Source of the DNA: Pedobacter antarcticus
GTDB lineage: Bacteria; Bacteroidota; Bacteroidia; Sphingobacteriales; Sphingobacteriaceae
DNA length: 64,000 bases
Assembly (NCBI RefSeq): GCF_900112985.1
Contig: NZ_FONS01000013.1
Coordinates: 1-64,000 of the forward strand
Direction of reading: 5' to 3'
Each line of letters starts with the position of its first letter. Positions within the stretch are counted from its first letter, which is position 1. The notes under the pieces are model-generated. The model did not search any database. It saw only the letters and a program-made list of their open reading frames with translations, and was not told the origin of the DNA. Of this stretch, positions 1 to 7,703 are shown in pieces. The position numbers and the translations under genes are program-made.

Positions 1-457
1 CATCTGTAATTAAACAGAGGTATACAAAACAGGCGCTGGTACGTAAATAAGTGATATCACTTACCCATATTTCCTCTGCGCACAGAGCAGCTCTTCGCTG
101 AACTAGATCTGCATGCACTTTGAACCTGTGAAAGGAATTGGTGGTATATACCCATTTCTTTTTGGTTTTGATCAACATCCCCTGAGAACGTACAAGGTTA
201 AATACAGCATCTCTACCCATTGATATACCGTGTCCCTGCAAGAAGCCATTGTTAAGTTCTTTGTAGAGTTTGATACATCCGGTTTTAGGGAGCTCTTTTC
301 TGATCTCGTATATTTTTTCCAATACAATTTCTTGTTCTAAAAAACACAGCCGTACGCTTCTTAAATGGCTATACCAGGCCTGCCTGGTATAGCCAAAGAC
401 AGCGCAAAGATTATCGATACTATAATCTTTGCGTGTTCCTTTTAACTCATAGATCAC
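1..457 (-). CDS. IS3-family transposase orfB, partial (integrase catalytic region)
   Basis: Reading the minus strand from about 457 to base 1 gives an open frame without stops that begins ELKGTRKDYSIDNLC and reaches WVSDITYL near the window edge. The latter is the rve integrase-core entry of IS3 transposases, and its Asp is expected to be the first acidic residue of the DDE triad. The HTH_21-like segment of orfB precedes it. The frame lies at -1 relative to orfA. A TAA in this frame abuts the A9 run, so the frame is reached either by slippage at 469-477 or from a GTG at 457-455 that overlaps the orfA stop as GTGA. The C-terminal part with the other catalytic residues lies outside the window. 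Confidence 0.8.
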   Translation of the reverse strand, partial: MIYELKGTRKDYSIDNLCAVFGYTRQAWYSHLRSVRLCFLEQEIVLEKIYEIRKELPKTGCIKLYKELNNGFLQGHGISMGRDAVFNLVRSQGMLIKTKKKWVYTTNSFHRFKVHADLVQRRAALCAEEIWVSDITYLRTSACFVYLCLITD

Positions 458-822
458 TTGGTAGCAGCTTTTTTTTTAAGATCTGTATTGTACTCCTGGT
501 TAGCGATTGCAATTACCTTTTCAAGAGCTGCAATCTTCATCTCGGCCAATACAAGTCGTTTTTCTAACCCTTTTCGATCCTCGGAGCTCAAAGGCTCATT
601 TGGGATAAGCGGTTCTTCTGGCATAAGCTGGGTTTGGGTCTTTCGGTACCAAGATACGAAGGATATGATAGTATGTTCAGGCAAACCATATTTTCTTGCT
701 ACCTGGGGGTAGCTGTAGGAACCTTGAATGTATTCCAAAGCTAACTGAACTCTAAAACTTTCTGAATGGGGAGAAACCCTCCCGCCTTTGCCCTTACTTG
801 GACGTTCGTTTTTTATACTCAT
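454..822 (-). CDS. IS3-family transposase orfA (helix-turn-helix)
   Basis: Small basic protein of about 122 residues. It carries an HTH segment (ESFRVQLALEYIQGSYSY, then ARKYGLPEHTI) followed by a leucine-zipper-like coiled coil (LEKRLVLAEMKIAALEKVI), as expected of the DNA-binding OrfA of IS3 elements. It recognises the element ends and pairs with OrfB as a frameshift fusion. I chose the Met at 822, which starts MSIKNERPSKG; in-frame Mets at 858 and 873 and a TTG at 885 are alternatives. The C terminus KKKAATK is encoded by the A9 run used for slippage. A stop TGA at 456-454 overlaps the possible orfB GTG. Confidence 0.8.
   Translation of the reverse strand: MSIKNERPSKGKGGRVSPHSESFRVQLALEYIQGSYSYPQVARKYGLPEHTIISFVSWYRKTQTQLMPEEPLIPNEPLSSEDRKGLEKRLVLAEMKIAALEKVIAIANQEYNTDLKKKAATK
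468..477 (-). promoter_or_regulatory. A9G slippery run for -1 frameshifting in the IS3 element
   Basis: On the minus strand nine A residues (477-469) are followed by G (468), about 12 nt before the orfA stop. An A6G or longer run at the orfA/orfB overlap is the classic -1 slip site of IS3 elements, and orfB indeed continues in the -1 frame. Slippage yields a frame reading KKSCYQVIYELKG. Confidence 0.75.
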
Positions 823-1075
823 TTTTCTGTTTTGAAAAACTTTCTTATGTAAACTCATATCAGGAACGGACATAGACCACGCCAACCCAATTTAATATTC
901 CTGAATTTACTTTAGTCTGAAGCCGGTATTCGTGATTTTACTTGTGAGTGGTTCAAATAATAGACATCAGGCTACCAATGTAGATCTATTCCCAAACAAA
1001 TGGTATTTGTTAAAATATGTTAAGCATTTGCCCGAATAAAAGCCTTTAATTAGCTTAGCGAACAATTATTTTTAA

Positions 1076-1106
1076 TTGACGTTATCGTAATATTAACTTA
1101 TCTTTG
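1076..1106 (+). promoter_or_regulatory. Bacteroidota-type promoter of bamD
   Basis: TTG (1076-1078), 20 nt spacer, TATCTTTG (1099-1106): a full match to the Bacteroidota -33/-7 form TTTG/TTG...TAnnTTTG. The bamD ATG starts only 4 nt after the final G, so the predicted transcription start coincides with the start codon. Confidence 0.65.
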
Positions 1107-1110
1107 CACA

Positions 1111-2043
1111 ATGTTTAAAATTAAACACGTTTTTATACTATCTTTCACTGTAATTGCCTTAAGTATTGCAGGTTGCAAAAGCCGTTTTGAGAAAATCAGG
1201 CTAAGCAATGATGTAGCTAAAAAATACCAGGAGGCCATAAAACTTTACAATAAGAAAGATTATTCAAAAGCATTGATCCTGTTTGAAGATCTTTCTCAGA
1301 AATACAGAGGAAGAACGGAAGCTGAAGATCTGAACTATTATTACGCTTACACACTTTTTCGCTTAAAAGATTATACTACAGCCAGGTACCAGTTTAAATA
1401 TTTTGCAGATACCTATCCGACAAGTAAAAATGCAGAAGAATGCCGTTACATGGGTGCATATTGCTACTACCTTGATTCACCCGAATATACATTAGATCAG
1501 GAGAACACCTATAAAGCGATTGATGCCTTACAGCTTTTCATTAACTTGTATCCGAAAAGTGAGCGCGTAGCTCAGGCAAGTCAGTATATTACAGATCTTC
1601 GTGCTAAACTGGAACTTAAAGCTTATACTAATGCAAGGTTATATTATGACCTGGGCGGTTATGATATCAGTAACTACAAATCGTCTGTTATTTCATTAAA
1701 AAATGCAGAGATTGATTTTCCCGATATCAAATATGCTGAGGAGATGGATTTACTGATTATTAAATCACAATATGCCTATGCTAAAAACAGCTTTCCTTAT
1801 CGTCAGGAAGATCGTTATACAGAAGCTATAGGGTATGCGAATGAATTTATTGAAAATCATCCGGAAAGTAAGTACCTTGAGGAGGCAAAAACATTAAAGA
1901 CTGAATGTGAAAACGGCATCGCTAGTGCGAAAGAGCTCATGACACTGGAAGCCAATCAGATTGCGAAATACAAAGCAATGGTTGAAAAAGACAATAGTAA
2001 AGATACATCTGCTAATATTAAGAATAAAACCCCCAATCCATAA
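1111..2043 (+). CDS. bamD: Outer membrane assembly lipoprotein BamD
   Basis: A 310-residue lipoprotein of the BamD family, part of the BAM complex that inserts beta-barrel proteins into the outer membrane. A signal peptide (about residues 1-21) ends in a lipobox LSIAGC with Cys22 as the expected lipidation site. The mature part consists of tetratricopeptide-like helices: repeats around YQEAIKLYNKKDYSKALILFEDL (split here at residues 40-62), YYYAYTLFRLKDY and AIDALQLFINLYP. The C terminus is a polar, lysine-rich tail. There is no other Met before the Cys, so the start is fixed. The stop overlaps the next gene as TAATG, which implies translational coupling with the omega subunit. Length fits Bacteroidota BamD proteins. 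Confidence 0.93.
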   Translation: MFKIKHVFILSFTVIALSIAGCKSRFEKIRLSNDVAKKYQEAIKLYNKKDYSKALILFEDLSQKYRGRTEAEDLNYYYAYTLFRLKDYTTARYQFKYFADTYPTSKNAEECRYMGAYCYYLDSPEYTLDQENTYKAIDALQLFINLYPKSERVAQASQYITDLRAKLELKAYTNARLYYDLGGYDISNYKSSVISLKNAEIDFPDIKYAEEMDLLIIKSQYAYAKNSFPYRQEDRYTEAIGYANEFIENHPESKYLEEAKTLKTECENGIASAKELMTLEANQIAKYKAMVEKDNSKDTSANIKNKTPNP

Positions 2044-2369
2044 TGAATACGAATAAACCCGCTATACCAAATACTACGGTAACCAGAAATGTGAATGATT
2101 TAGATCAGAAGACTGCTAATATTTATGAGTCTCTAGTGATTATTTCAAAAAGGGCTAATCAGATTTCAAACAACATGAAAGAAGAATTACACGGTAAATT
2201 AGCCGAGTTTGCTTCTTCAAATGACAATTTGGAAGAGATTTTCGAGAACAGGGAACAAATTGAAATCAGCAAGCATTATGAGCGTATGCCTAAGCCAAGC
2301 CTGATTGCCATTGACGAATTTCTGAACGATAAAGTTTACCACAGAAATCCAGCTAAAGATTCTCAATAA
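2043..2369 (+). CDS. rpoZ: DNA-directed RNA polymerase omega subunit (Rpb6-like)
   Basis: A 108-residue protein resembling the Bacteroidota omega/Rpb6-type subunit. Omega helps fold and retain the beta-prime subunit of RNA polymerase. The visible signature is the helical core YESLVIISKRANQISNNMK followed by EELHGKLAEFAS and a C-terminal acidic and Pro-containing tail (MPKPSLIAIDEFL). The ATG overlaps the bamD TAA by one base (TAATG), so it is almost certainly translated by coupling to bamD. coaBC follows 48 bp downstream, and the bamD-omega-coaBC order is a recurring one in Bacteroidota. The family is divergent from E. coli RpoZ, so the call rests on the core helix and on context. Confidence 0.82.
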   Translation: MNTNKPAIPNTTVTRNVNDLDQKTANIYESLVIISKRANQISNNMKEELHGKLAEFASSNDNLEEIFENREQIEISKHYERMPKPSLIAIDEFLNDKVYHRNPAKDSQ

Positions 2370-2417
2370 GCATTTTGCATAGGCATTAAGCTGCATCCCC
2401 AATTGCATTAATAGACC

Positions 2418-3620
2418 ATGCTAAATAATAAAAATATTATCCTTGGCGTTTGCGGCAGTATTGCTGCATATAAAGCTGCAACGTTAGTCAGGCTACTGGT
2501 TAAATCTGGTGCAAACGTCAAGGTTATTCTCACAGCTGATGCGGCGAATTTTATAACGCCCTTAACTCTGGCCACCCTTTCAAAAAACCCGGTCTACACC
2601 AAATATTTCGAAGAAGAAACCGGTGTATGGAGTAACCATGTTGAATTGGGCCTTTGGGCTGACTACATGATTATCGCTCCGGCAAGTGCCAACACGCTGG
2701 CAAAAATGGCTGGTGGACTTTGCGACAATCTGCTTACTGCAGTTTATCTCTCTGCTAAATGTCCGGTATACTTTGCTCCGGCAATGGATCTGGATATGTG
2801 GAAACACGAAAGCACGGCAACAAATATCTCAAAACTACAATCTTTTGGAAACGTACTAATCTCACCCAACAGTGGAGAACTCGCCAGCGGCCTGTTTGGT
2901 GCTGGCAGAATGGCAGAGCCAGAGGAAATTATCAGTTTTCTACAAGAAAGAATCCTTTCAAGCCTGCCTTTAGCCGGGGTGAAGGTAATGGTTACCGCGG
3001 GTCCTACTTACGAGCCTATTGATCCGGTAAGATTTATTGGCAATCATTCATCCGGGAAAATGGGTTTTGCTATTGCAGATGAATTCGCCGGTCTGGGAGC
3101 AGAAGTAACACTTATTAGCGGCCCCAGTGCAATGCAAAGTGTACAAAGAGTAAACCGAATAGACGTTACAACCGCAGCGGAAATGCTGGAAGCATGCCAG
3201 GCTAATTTTGAAGTCAGTAAAATAACAGTAATGAGTGCCGCAGTAGCAGATTACACGCCTGCACAAGTAGCTACGCAAAAGATCAAAAAATCTGATGACG
3301 ACCTCAAAATAGAGCTCAAAAAAACAATTGATATACTGGCAACTCTGGGTAAGCGTAAACAGGAGGGGCAAATACTGGTTGGATTCGCTTTGGAAACTCA
3401 GAATGAGGAAGAACACGCCAAAGGGAAACTGGTTAAGAAAAACCTGGATCTGATTGTTTTAAATTCCCTGAATGATCCCGGTGCCGGCTTTCAGAAAGAC
3501 ACCAATAAAATCAGTATCTTCAATCGTGATTTTGAAAAGCAGGTATTTAATACCAAGTCAAAAACCGAAGTCGCTAAAGATATTTGCAAAGCAATTCTTA
3601 ACCTGTTCAAACCTCTATAA
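2418..3620 (+). CDS. coaBC: Bifunctional phosphopantothenoylcysteine decarboxylase/phosphopantothenate-cysteine ligase
   Basis: A 400-residue cytosolic enzyme of coenzyme A synthesis: CoaB joins phosphopantothenate to cysteine with CTP, and the flavoprotein CoaC decarboxylates the product. The N-terminal half (1-180) has the FMN-binding GSIAAYKA start, the SNHVELG histidine (His74) and PAMDLDMW (121-128). The C-terminal half (about 185-400) has the ligase motifs VMVTAGPTYEPIDPVRFIGNHSSGKMG, split over 190-216, and KIKK. Two CoaC positions differ from the textbook E. coli enzyme: PXMN reads PAMD (Asp124), and the proton-donor Cys158 position reads ASG (Ser157). These look family-specific and not damaged, because the frame is full length. 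It is co-directional with bamD and omega. Confidence 0.95.
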   Translation: MLNNKNIILGVCGSIAAYKAATLVRLLVKSGANVKVILTADAANFITPLTLATLSKNPVYTKYFEEETGVWSNHVELGLWADYMIIAPASANTLAKMAGGLCDNLLTAVYLSAKCPVYFAPAMDLDMWKHESTATNISKLQSFGNVLISPNSGELASGLFGAGRMAEPEEIISFLQERILSSLPLAGVKVMVTAGPTYEPIDPVRFIGNHSSGKMGFAIADEFAGLGAEVTLISGPSAMQSVQRVNRIDVTTAAEMLEACQANFEVSKITVMSAAVADYTPAQVATQKIKKSDDDLKIELKKTIDILATLGKRKQEGQILVGFALETQNEEEHAKGKLVKKNLDLIVLNSLNDPGAGFQKDTNKISIFNRDFEKQVFNTKSKTEVAKDICKAILNLFKPL

Positions 3621-3736
3621 CCGTTATCCCCCCTCTACTTTAAAGCGGTCAGCTTTGAATTTTACATACACAATCTGAGAAATTCCCGGCGTCTATAATT
3701 GAGCCGATTAAATAAATTTCAAAAATAATTTGGTTA

Positions 3737-3777
3737 TACGAATATTTTCGTACATTCGTAATACGAAAATATTCGTA
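3737..3777. promoter_or_regulatory. Duplicated palindromic operator of the blaI-M56 pair
   Basis: TACGAATATTTTCGTA (3737-3752) and its exact reverse complement TACGAAAATATTCGTA (3762-3777) flank a 9-nt spacer. Each copy is itself a dyad TACGAA-N4-TTCGTA. A TTTG at 3729-3732 and a TACATTCG at 3751-3758 resemble a -33/-7 promoter, so the first dyad would sit between the two elements and the second over the start site. BlaI/MecI repressors bind such dyads as dimers and autoregulate; the binding here is inferred. Confidence 0.75.
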
Positions 3778-3785
3778 CATGAATT

Positions 3786-4172
3786 ATGGTTACAGATCAA
3801 CAACATAAACCAACTGAAAGCGAATTAGAGATACTACAAATCCTTTGGGATAAAGGTAACTGTACGGTAAGAGAAGTACACGAAATTCTGACGCTGGAAA
3901 AAGAAGCCGGTTATACCACTACACTTAAACTGATGCAGATTATGCATGAAAAAGGTCTTGTTAAAAGAGACACCAGTGCAAAAACCCATATCTATACTGC
4001 TATTGTCAATCAACAAAAGACGCAAGAACAGCTAGTAACTAAACTTATAGATAATGCTTTTAACGGGTCCGCAGCACGGCTCGTTATGCAGGCCCTGGGG
4101 AACCACCAATCCAGTAAAGACGAAATAGAGGCAATCAAGGAATATCTGGACAAATTAGAAAAACAACAATAA
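3786..4172 (+). CDS. BlaI/MecI/CopY family transcriptional repressor
   Basis: A 128-residue winged-helix repressor of the BlaI/MecI family. The N-terminal wHTH (about 8-75) carries the family signature LTESELEILQILWDKG-like text (PTESELEILQILWDKGNCTV), the recognition helix region YTTTLKLMQIMHEKGLV and the wing TAKTHIYTA. The C-terminal helices (85-128) would form the dimer interface. In this family the cognate M56 metallopeptidase senses a signal and triggers repressor cleavage. The gene encoding that partner follows after 11 bp. Two strong palindromes sit 9-49 bp upstream of the ATG, which fits autoregulation. The resistance role known from beta-lactamase systems should not be assumed; in Bacteroidota such pairs often regulate unknown envelope functions. 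Confidence 0.92.
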   Translation: MVTDQQHKPTESELEILQILWDKGNCTVREVHEILTLEKEAGYTTTLKLMQIMHEKGLVKRDTSAKTHIYTAIVNQQKTQEQLVTKLIDNAFNGSAARLVMQALGNHQSSKDEIEAIKEYLDKLEKQQ

Positions 4173-4183
4173 CATCAAACGTT

Positions 4184-5878
4184 ATGGAAGCAATATTTGA
4201 TCAAATTGTCCGGGCTACCGGATGGGCTATCCTCCACTCATTATGGCAGGGAGCAATAATTTACGGTGTACTATATTTAGTTATCCAGCCTGTCTTTAAA
4301 TTCAAAGCAAGCACGAGATACACAATTGCTACAATGGGCGGATTGTTAATGCTGGGAAGCTTTTTATATACGTTTACAGAGCTTTTCCAATGGTCTGTTG
4401 TCTCTAGTGAAGCGTCCGCACAATCCTATTGGAAACAATTACCTGGATTAGTTCCACCGGCAGTGCCTTTAACAGCTGTAGAGTATATCGAAATGCTTTT
4501 CCCCTGGCTTGTACTCTTATATAGTGTTGGCCTGATTACCCAGAGTGTTATATTCTGGAAGGGTTACCGGAAAATACAAAACTTAAAAAATGCAGTCCAT
4601 CAGTCTGTTCCAAAGGACTGGATGATCAAACTTGAAACTCTCCGGACAGAACTTGGTATAGGAAGAAAAATCGGTTATTATTTATCGGACAAAATTCAGG
4701 TTCCACTGGTCATCGGTTATATTAAACCAATCATTCTTTTTCCCGCAATGCTTGCAACACAGTTGGAGATGAACCAATTGGAAGCAATTATGATTCATGA
4801 ATTATCTCACATCAGGAGAAATGACTACATATTTAACTTATTGAGAACGCTTACTGAAACCGTACTGTTCTTTAACCCTTTCGCATGGCTGATCGGAAAA
4901 ATGATGGATATAGAGCGGGAAAATGCTTGTGATGATAAAGTTATTCAGTTAACCAACGCGCCTCTGACTTATGCAAAAGCCCTCTTACAACTGGAATTAT
5001 TAACAAATACACAAAAACCTGTACTGGCTTTAGCTGCTACCGGTGAGGAACAACATCTGTATCAACGTATTAAAAGAATTACAAATATGAAAACGGAAAG
5101 TATAAACTCCAGACAGAAGCTACTGTCTATTGCACTGACTTTTGCTACACTGATTTCTTTAGCCTGGGTTAACCCGGCGAACGGTGAAAAGCGTCAGCAA
5201 AATTCACCGACAGTCGTAAAAAAAGTAAATCAGCCAAAAAAGAGAGTTTCTACACCTGCATCTGACACACTAATTTATTCAAGTGGTAAAAGGGTTTATG
5301 TACTGGACAAAAGCAGGGATACGATTCCTGGTTTACAGGAAATAAATATCAACATTCCACCCATTCCACCCGTTCCGCCACTGCCTCCGATGTCAGAAAT
5401 GCCGGCAACACCTCCGCTCCCACCCCTGCCGCCAGACTCCCTGGTTTTAAATGAAATTGTAAGCCTCTCCGGCAAATTAGCGAATGAAGTTTTACGCCTG
5501 CAATCTGACAAAAGCCACGACCGTGCTGAAATAAGCCGCCTGCATTCCAGAATTAAGCAAAGTGGAGAGGAGCTCAAAAACAAAATGAATTCTCCGGAAC
5601 AAAAAGCGAAATGGGAGAAATATGGAAAAGACGTTGAAGCTGCTTATAACTCGCCAGAGCAAAAAGCTAAATGGGAGAAATACGGAAAAGACATGGAAGC
5701 TGCTTATAACTCTCCAGAACAGAAAGCTAAATGGGAGAAATTCCGAAAAGACATGGAAAAAACTGCGCTGAATTCGAAGGAGACAGCCCGCATCGTAAAA
5801 GCAGCTCAAGAACAGGCTATGGAATTGAGAAAAGCATTGGAACAACAACAGGTTAAGGTTGAGTTCTGGTCAAAATAA
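4184..5878 (+). CDS. BlaR1/MecR1-type M56 membrane metallopeptidase with C-terminal repeats
   Basis: A 564-residue integral membrane protein, the likely sensor/protease partner of the BlaI-type repressor 11 bp upstream. The N-terminal part has about four membrane segments (near 15-35, 40-62, 105-125, 310-328). The zinc motif HELSH (205-209) lies in MIHELSHIRRNDY, and a downstream ENACDDKV segment supplies the third ligand region, both typical of M56 peptidases. After the last membrane segment comes a periplasmic region with a proline-rich stretch (about 385-420, PPIPPVPPLPP). It ends in 2.5 tandem copies of a 20-residue charged unit starting NSPEQKAKWEKYGKD. No penicillin-binding domain is present, so the ligand differs from that of BlaR1. 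The repeats are unusual. Confidence 0.88.
   Translation: MEAIFDQIVRATGWAILHSLWQGAIIYGVLYLVIQPVFKFKASTRYTIATMGGLLMLGSFLYTFTELFQWSVVSSEASAQSYWKQLPGLVPPAVPLTAVEYIEMLFPWLVLLYSVGLITQSVIFWKGYRKIQNLKNAVHQSVPKDWMIKLETLRTELGIGRKIGYYLSDKIQVPLVIGYIKPIILFPAMLATQLEMNQLEAIMIHELSHIRRNDYIFNLLRTLTETVLFFNPFAWLIGKMMDIERENACDDKVIQLTNAPLTYAKALLQLELLTNTQKPVLALAATGEEQHLYQRIKRITNMKTESINSRQKLLSIALTFATLISLAWVNPANGEKRQQNSPTVVKKVNQPKKRVSTPASDTLIYSSGKRVYVLDKSRDTIPGLQEININIPPIPPVPPLPPMSEMPATPPLPPLPPDSLVLNEIVSLSGKLANEVLRLQSDKSHDRAEISRLHSRIKQSGEELKNKMNSPEQKAKWEKYGKDVEAAYNSPEQKAKWEKYGKDMEAAYNSPEQKAKWEKFRKDMEKTALNSKETARIVKAAQEQAMELRKALEQQQVKVEFWSK
5588..5758 (+). repeat. 60-bp coding tandem repeat in the M56 gene
   Basis: Units at 5588-5647, 5648-5707 and a partial 5708-5758 encode NSPEQKAKWEKYGKDVEAAY with few changes. 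The nucleotide identity between units is high, so copy number could change by slippage or recombination in steps of 20 residues without breaking the frame. Confidence 0.85.
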
Positions 5879-5915
5879 CCGGTGTAGTAAATAAGCACAT
5901 ATTTAAAATTTATTG

Positions 5916-5946
5916 AGCAGGGACTTTAAGGTCGCCTGCTTTTTTT
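5916..5946 (+). terminator. Intrinsic terminator after the M56 gene
   Basis: AGCAGG-GAC (5916-5924), loop TTTAAG, then GTC-G-CCTGCT (5931-5940) with one bulged G, followed by a T run to 5946. It separates the blaI-M56 unit from recN. Confidence 0.75.
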
Positions 5947-6000
5947 GTAAAAACAAAATAAACTTCCATTGCTTAAGTTTTGTTAATTTAGCAATCATAT

Positions 6001-7668
6001 ATGCTGCAAAAACTCTCTATACGTAATTACGCACTGATTGATAGCGTTGATCTGGAACTGGATAAAGGTTTAAATATCATTACCGGAGAAACCGGCGCTG
6101 GTAAATCAATTATGCTGGGCGCATTGTCACTGATACTGGGGCAACGTGCAGAAACTAAATATTTTTTCAATCAGGCAAAGAAATGTGTTATAGAAGGGCA
6201 ATTCCACTTATCAGGAACATTTCTTCAGTCCTATTTTGAAGATCTGGATGTAGATTTTCTTCAGGATAGTATTCTGAGAAGAGAAATTTCCATAGACGGA
6301 AAATCGCGAGCATTTATTAATGATACACCGGTTACACTTGCGGTGATGAAGCAGATCGGTGAAAAGTTAATCGACATACACTCACAGCATGCAACCTCGG
6401 AAGTCAGCGATCCCGGCTTTCAGCTATCGGTCGTAGATACACTTGCAGATCACCTTCCTCTACTCTCGTCTTACCGTGGAAAATTCAGACTTTATAAGCA
6501 AAAACTGCAACAGCTCATTAATCTGCAAACTGCAGCGGATGAAGCACGAAGTAGACAGGATTACGAACAATTTCTTTTTAATGAGCTGGAACAGGCACAA
6601 CTCCGATCCGGCGAGCAGGCAGAGCTGGAGATTGAACTGGAAGCACTTAACCATGCAGAAAGTATTAAAAGAGGCTTGTTAAATAGCCAGATGTTACTGG
6701 ATGGCGAAGAAACGGCCGTACTACCTATTCTTAAGGAGGTGATCAGTCAGATTCAGGGTATTGAGAAATTCAATCCGGCATATACTTCTCTTAATGAAAG
6801 ATTAAGGTCGACATTGATTGAAATTAAAGACATCGCCTCCGAATGCATAGGTTTGGAAGAGAGCATTCAGTTCAGCCCAATGAAAATAGAGGAGATTAAT
6901 GCCAGGCTTGATACGATCTATACACTACAGCAGAAACACAGGGTCTCTACTGTAGAGGAACTGATAGAAATTCAGGAAGCATACAGCGATAGCTTGAATT
7001 CGATATTAAACAGTGACGAAGAAATTGAAAGACTGCTTCACGAAATTGATGAGCTTAAATCTGAATTGGAGAAGATTGCGGCAGAACTGTCTAAAAATAG
7101 AAAAAAAGCTATCGGCCATGCAGAAAATCAGGTTGCAGAGATACTAACCCGTGTGGGAATGCCCAATGCCAAGATAAAAATTGAGCAAAAGGTTGTAGAA
7201 AATCTAAATAAAGATGGTAAAGATGTGATTGCTCTCTTATTCACTGCGAATGCGGGGCAGGCACCGGCCCCAGTAGGAAAGGTTGCCTCAGGCGGTGAAT
7301 TATCCAGACTTATGCTGGCTATTAAATCTATCATTTCCAAACATACAGCCTTACCGACACTGATTTTTGATGAGATCGATACCGGAATTTCAGGAGAAAC
7401 GGCATTAAGAGTTGGAGATGTCATCGGCGAACTGGAGCAAAACATGCAGGTTATCTGTATTACCCATCTTCCACAAATTGCAGCTAAAGGTGATGCACAT
7501 TATTTCGTCTATAAAAAAGAAGAGTCAGAAAAAACCACAACCGGCATACGCAGGCTGAATAATAAGGAACGGATCAATGCAATCGCCGAAATGCTGAGTG
7601 GCCATAATCCTGGCGAATCTGCATTGAAAAATGCTGCAGATCTTTTACATCTCAATAAAACTGCCTAA
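6001..7668 (+). CDS. recN: DNA repair protein RecN
   Basis: A 555-residue SMC-like ATPase acting in double-strand-break repair. The N-terminal ATPase half begins LSIRNYALIDSVDLELDKG and has a Walker A GETGAGKS (29-36). The middle (about 150-370) is a long coiled coil rich in Glu, Leu and Gln. The C-terminal half carries the ABC signature SGGELSRLMLAIKSI and a Walker B LIFDEIDTGISGE, then the D/H-loop region VICITHLPQIAAKGDAHY. Length equals the family norm, and the frame is intact. It follows a terminator and is probably expressed alone; the next gene starts 35 bp later and is unrelated in role. Confidence 0.97.
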   Translation: MLQKLSIRNYALIDSVDLELDKGLNIITGETGAGKSIMLGALSLILGQRAETKYFFNQAKKCVIEGQFHLSGTFLQSYFEDLDVDFLQDSILRREISIDGKSRAFINDTPVTLAVMKQIGEKLIDIHSQHATSEVSDPGFQLSVVDTLADHLPLLSSYRGKFRLYKQKLQQLINLQTAADEARSRQDYEQFLFNELEQAQLRSGEQAELEIELEALNHAESIKRGLLNSQMLLDGEETAVLPILKEVISQIQGIEKFNPAYTSLNERLRSTLIEIKDIASECIGLEESIQFSPMKIEEINARLDTIYTLQQKHRVSTVEELIEIQEAYSDSLNSILNSDEEIERLLHEIDELKSELEKIAAELSKNRKKAIGHAENQVAEILTRVGMPNAKIKIEQKVVENLNKDGKDVIALLFTANAGQAPAPVGKVASGGELSRLMLAIKSIISKHTALPTLIFDEIDTGISGETALRVGDVIGELEQNMQVICITHLPQIAAKGDAHYFVYKKEESEKTTTGIRRLNNKERINAIAEMLSGHNPGESALKNAADLLHLNKTA

Positions 7669-7703
7669 TCTTGCCTTATTTACCTACAAGTTGATATTTT
7701 ATA

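Larger units (their letters stand above)
1..889 (-). mobile_element. IS3-family insertion sequence, left part outside window
   Basis: The stretch holds a complete orfA and the first two thirds of an orfB in the -1 frame, joined by an A9G slippery run; this organisation is characteristic of IS3-family elements. The element is read on the minus strand and continues beyond base 1. The boundary near 889 is uncertain: it is placed just upstream of orfA where coding potential ends, and the matching terminal inverted repeat lies outside the window. I could not identify a target-site duplication. Both reading frames look intact, so the copy may be active. Confidence 0.75.

Noticed and set aside
458..712. 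84-residue plus-strand frame opposite orfA
   Set aside because: Shadow of the transposase gene; composition lacks any domain signal and orfA is clearly the coding strand.
5492..5848. Minus-strand frame with repeated FHVFSVFLPFSF
   Set aside because: Mirror image of the 60-bp coding repeats in the M56 gene; no independent start signal.
3786..5878. Beta-lactam resistance operon
   Set aside because: The BlaI/M56 pair has no penicillin-binding domain and no beta-lactamase gene nearby; naming it blaR1/mecR1 would over-interpret.
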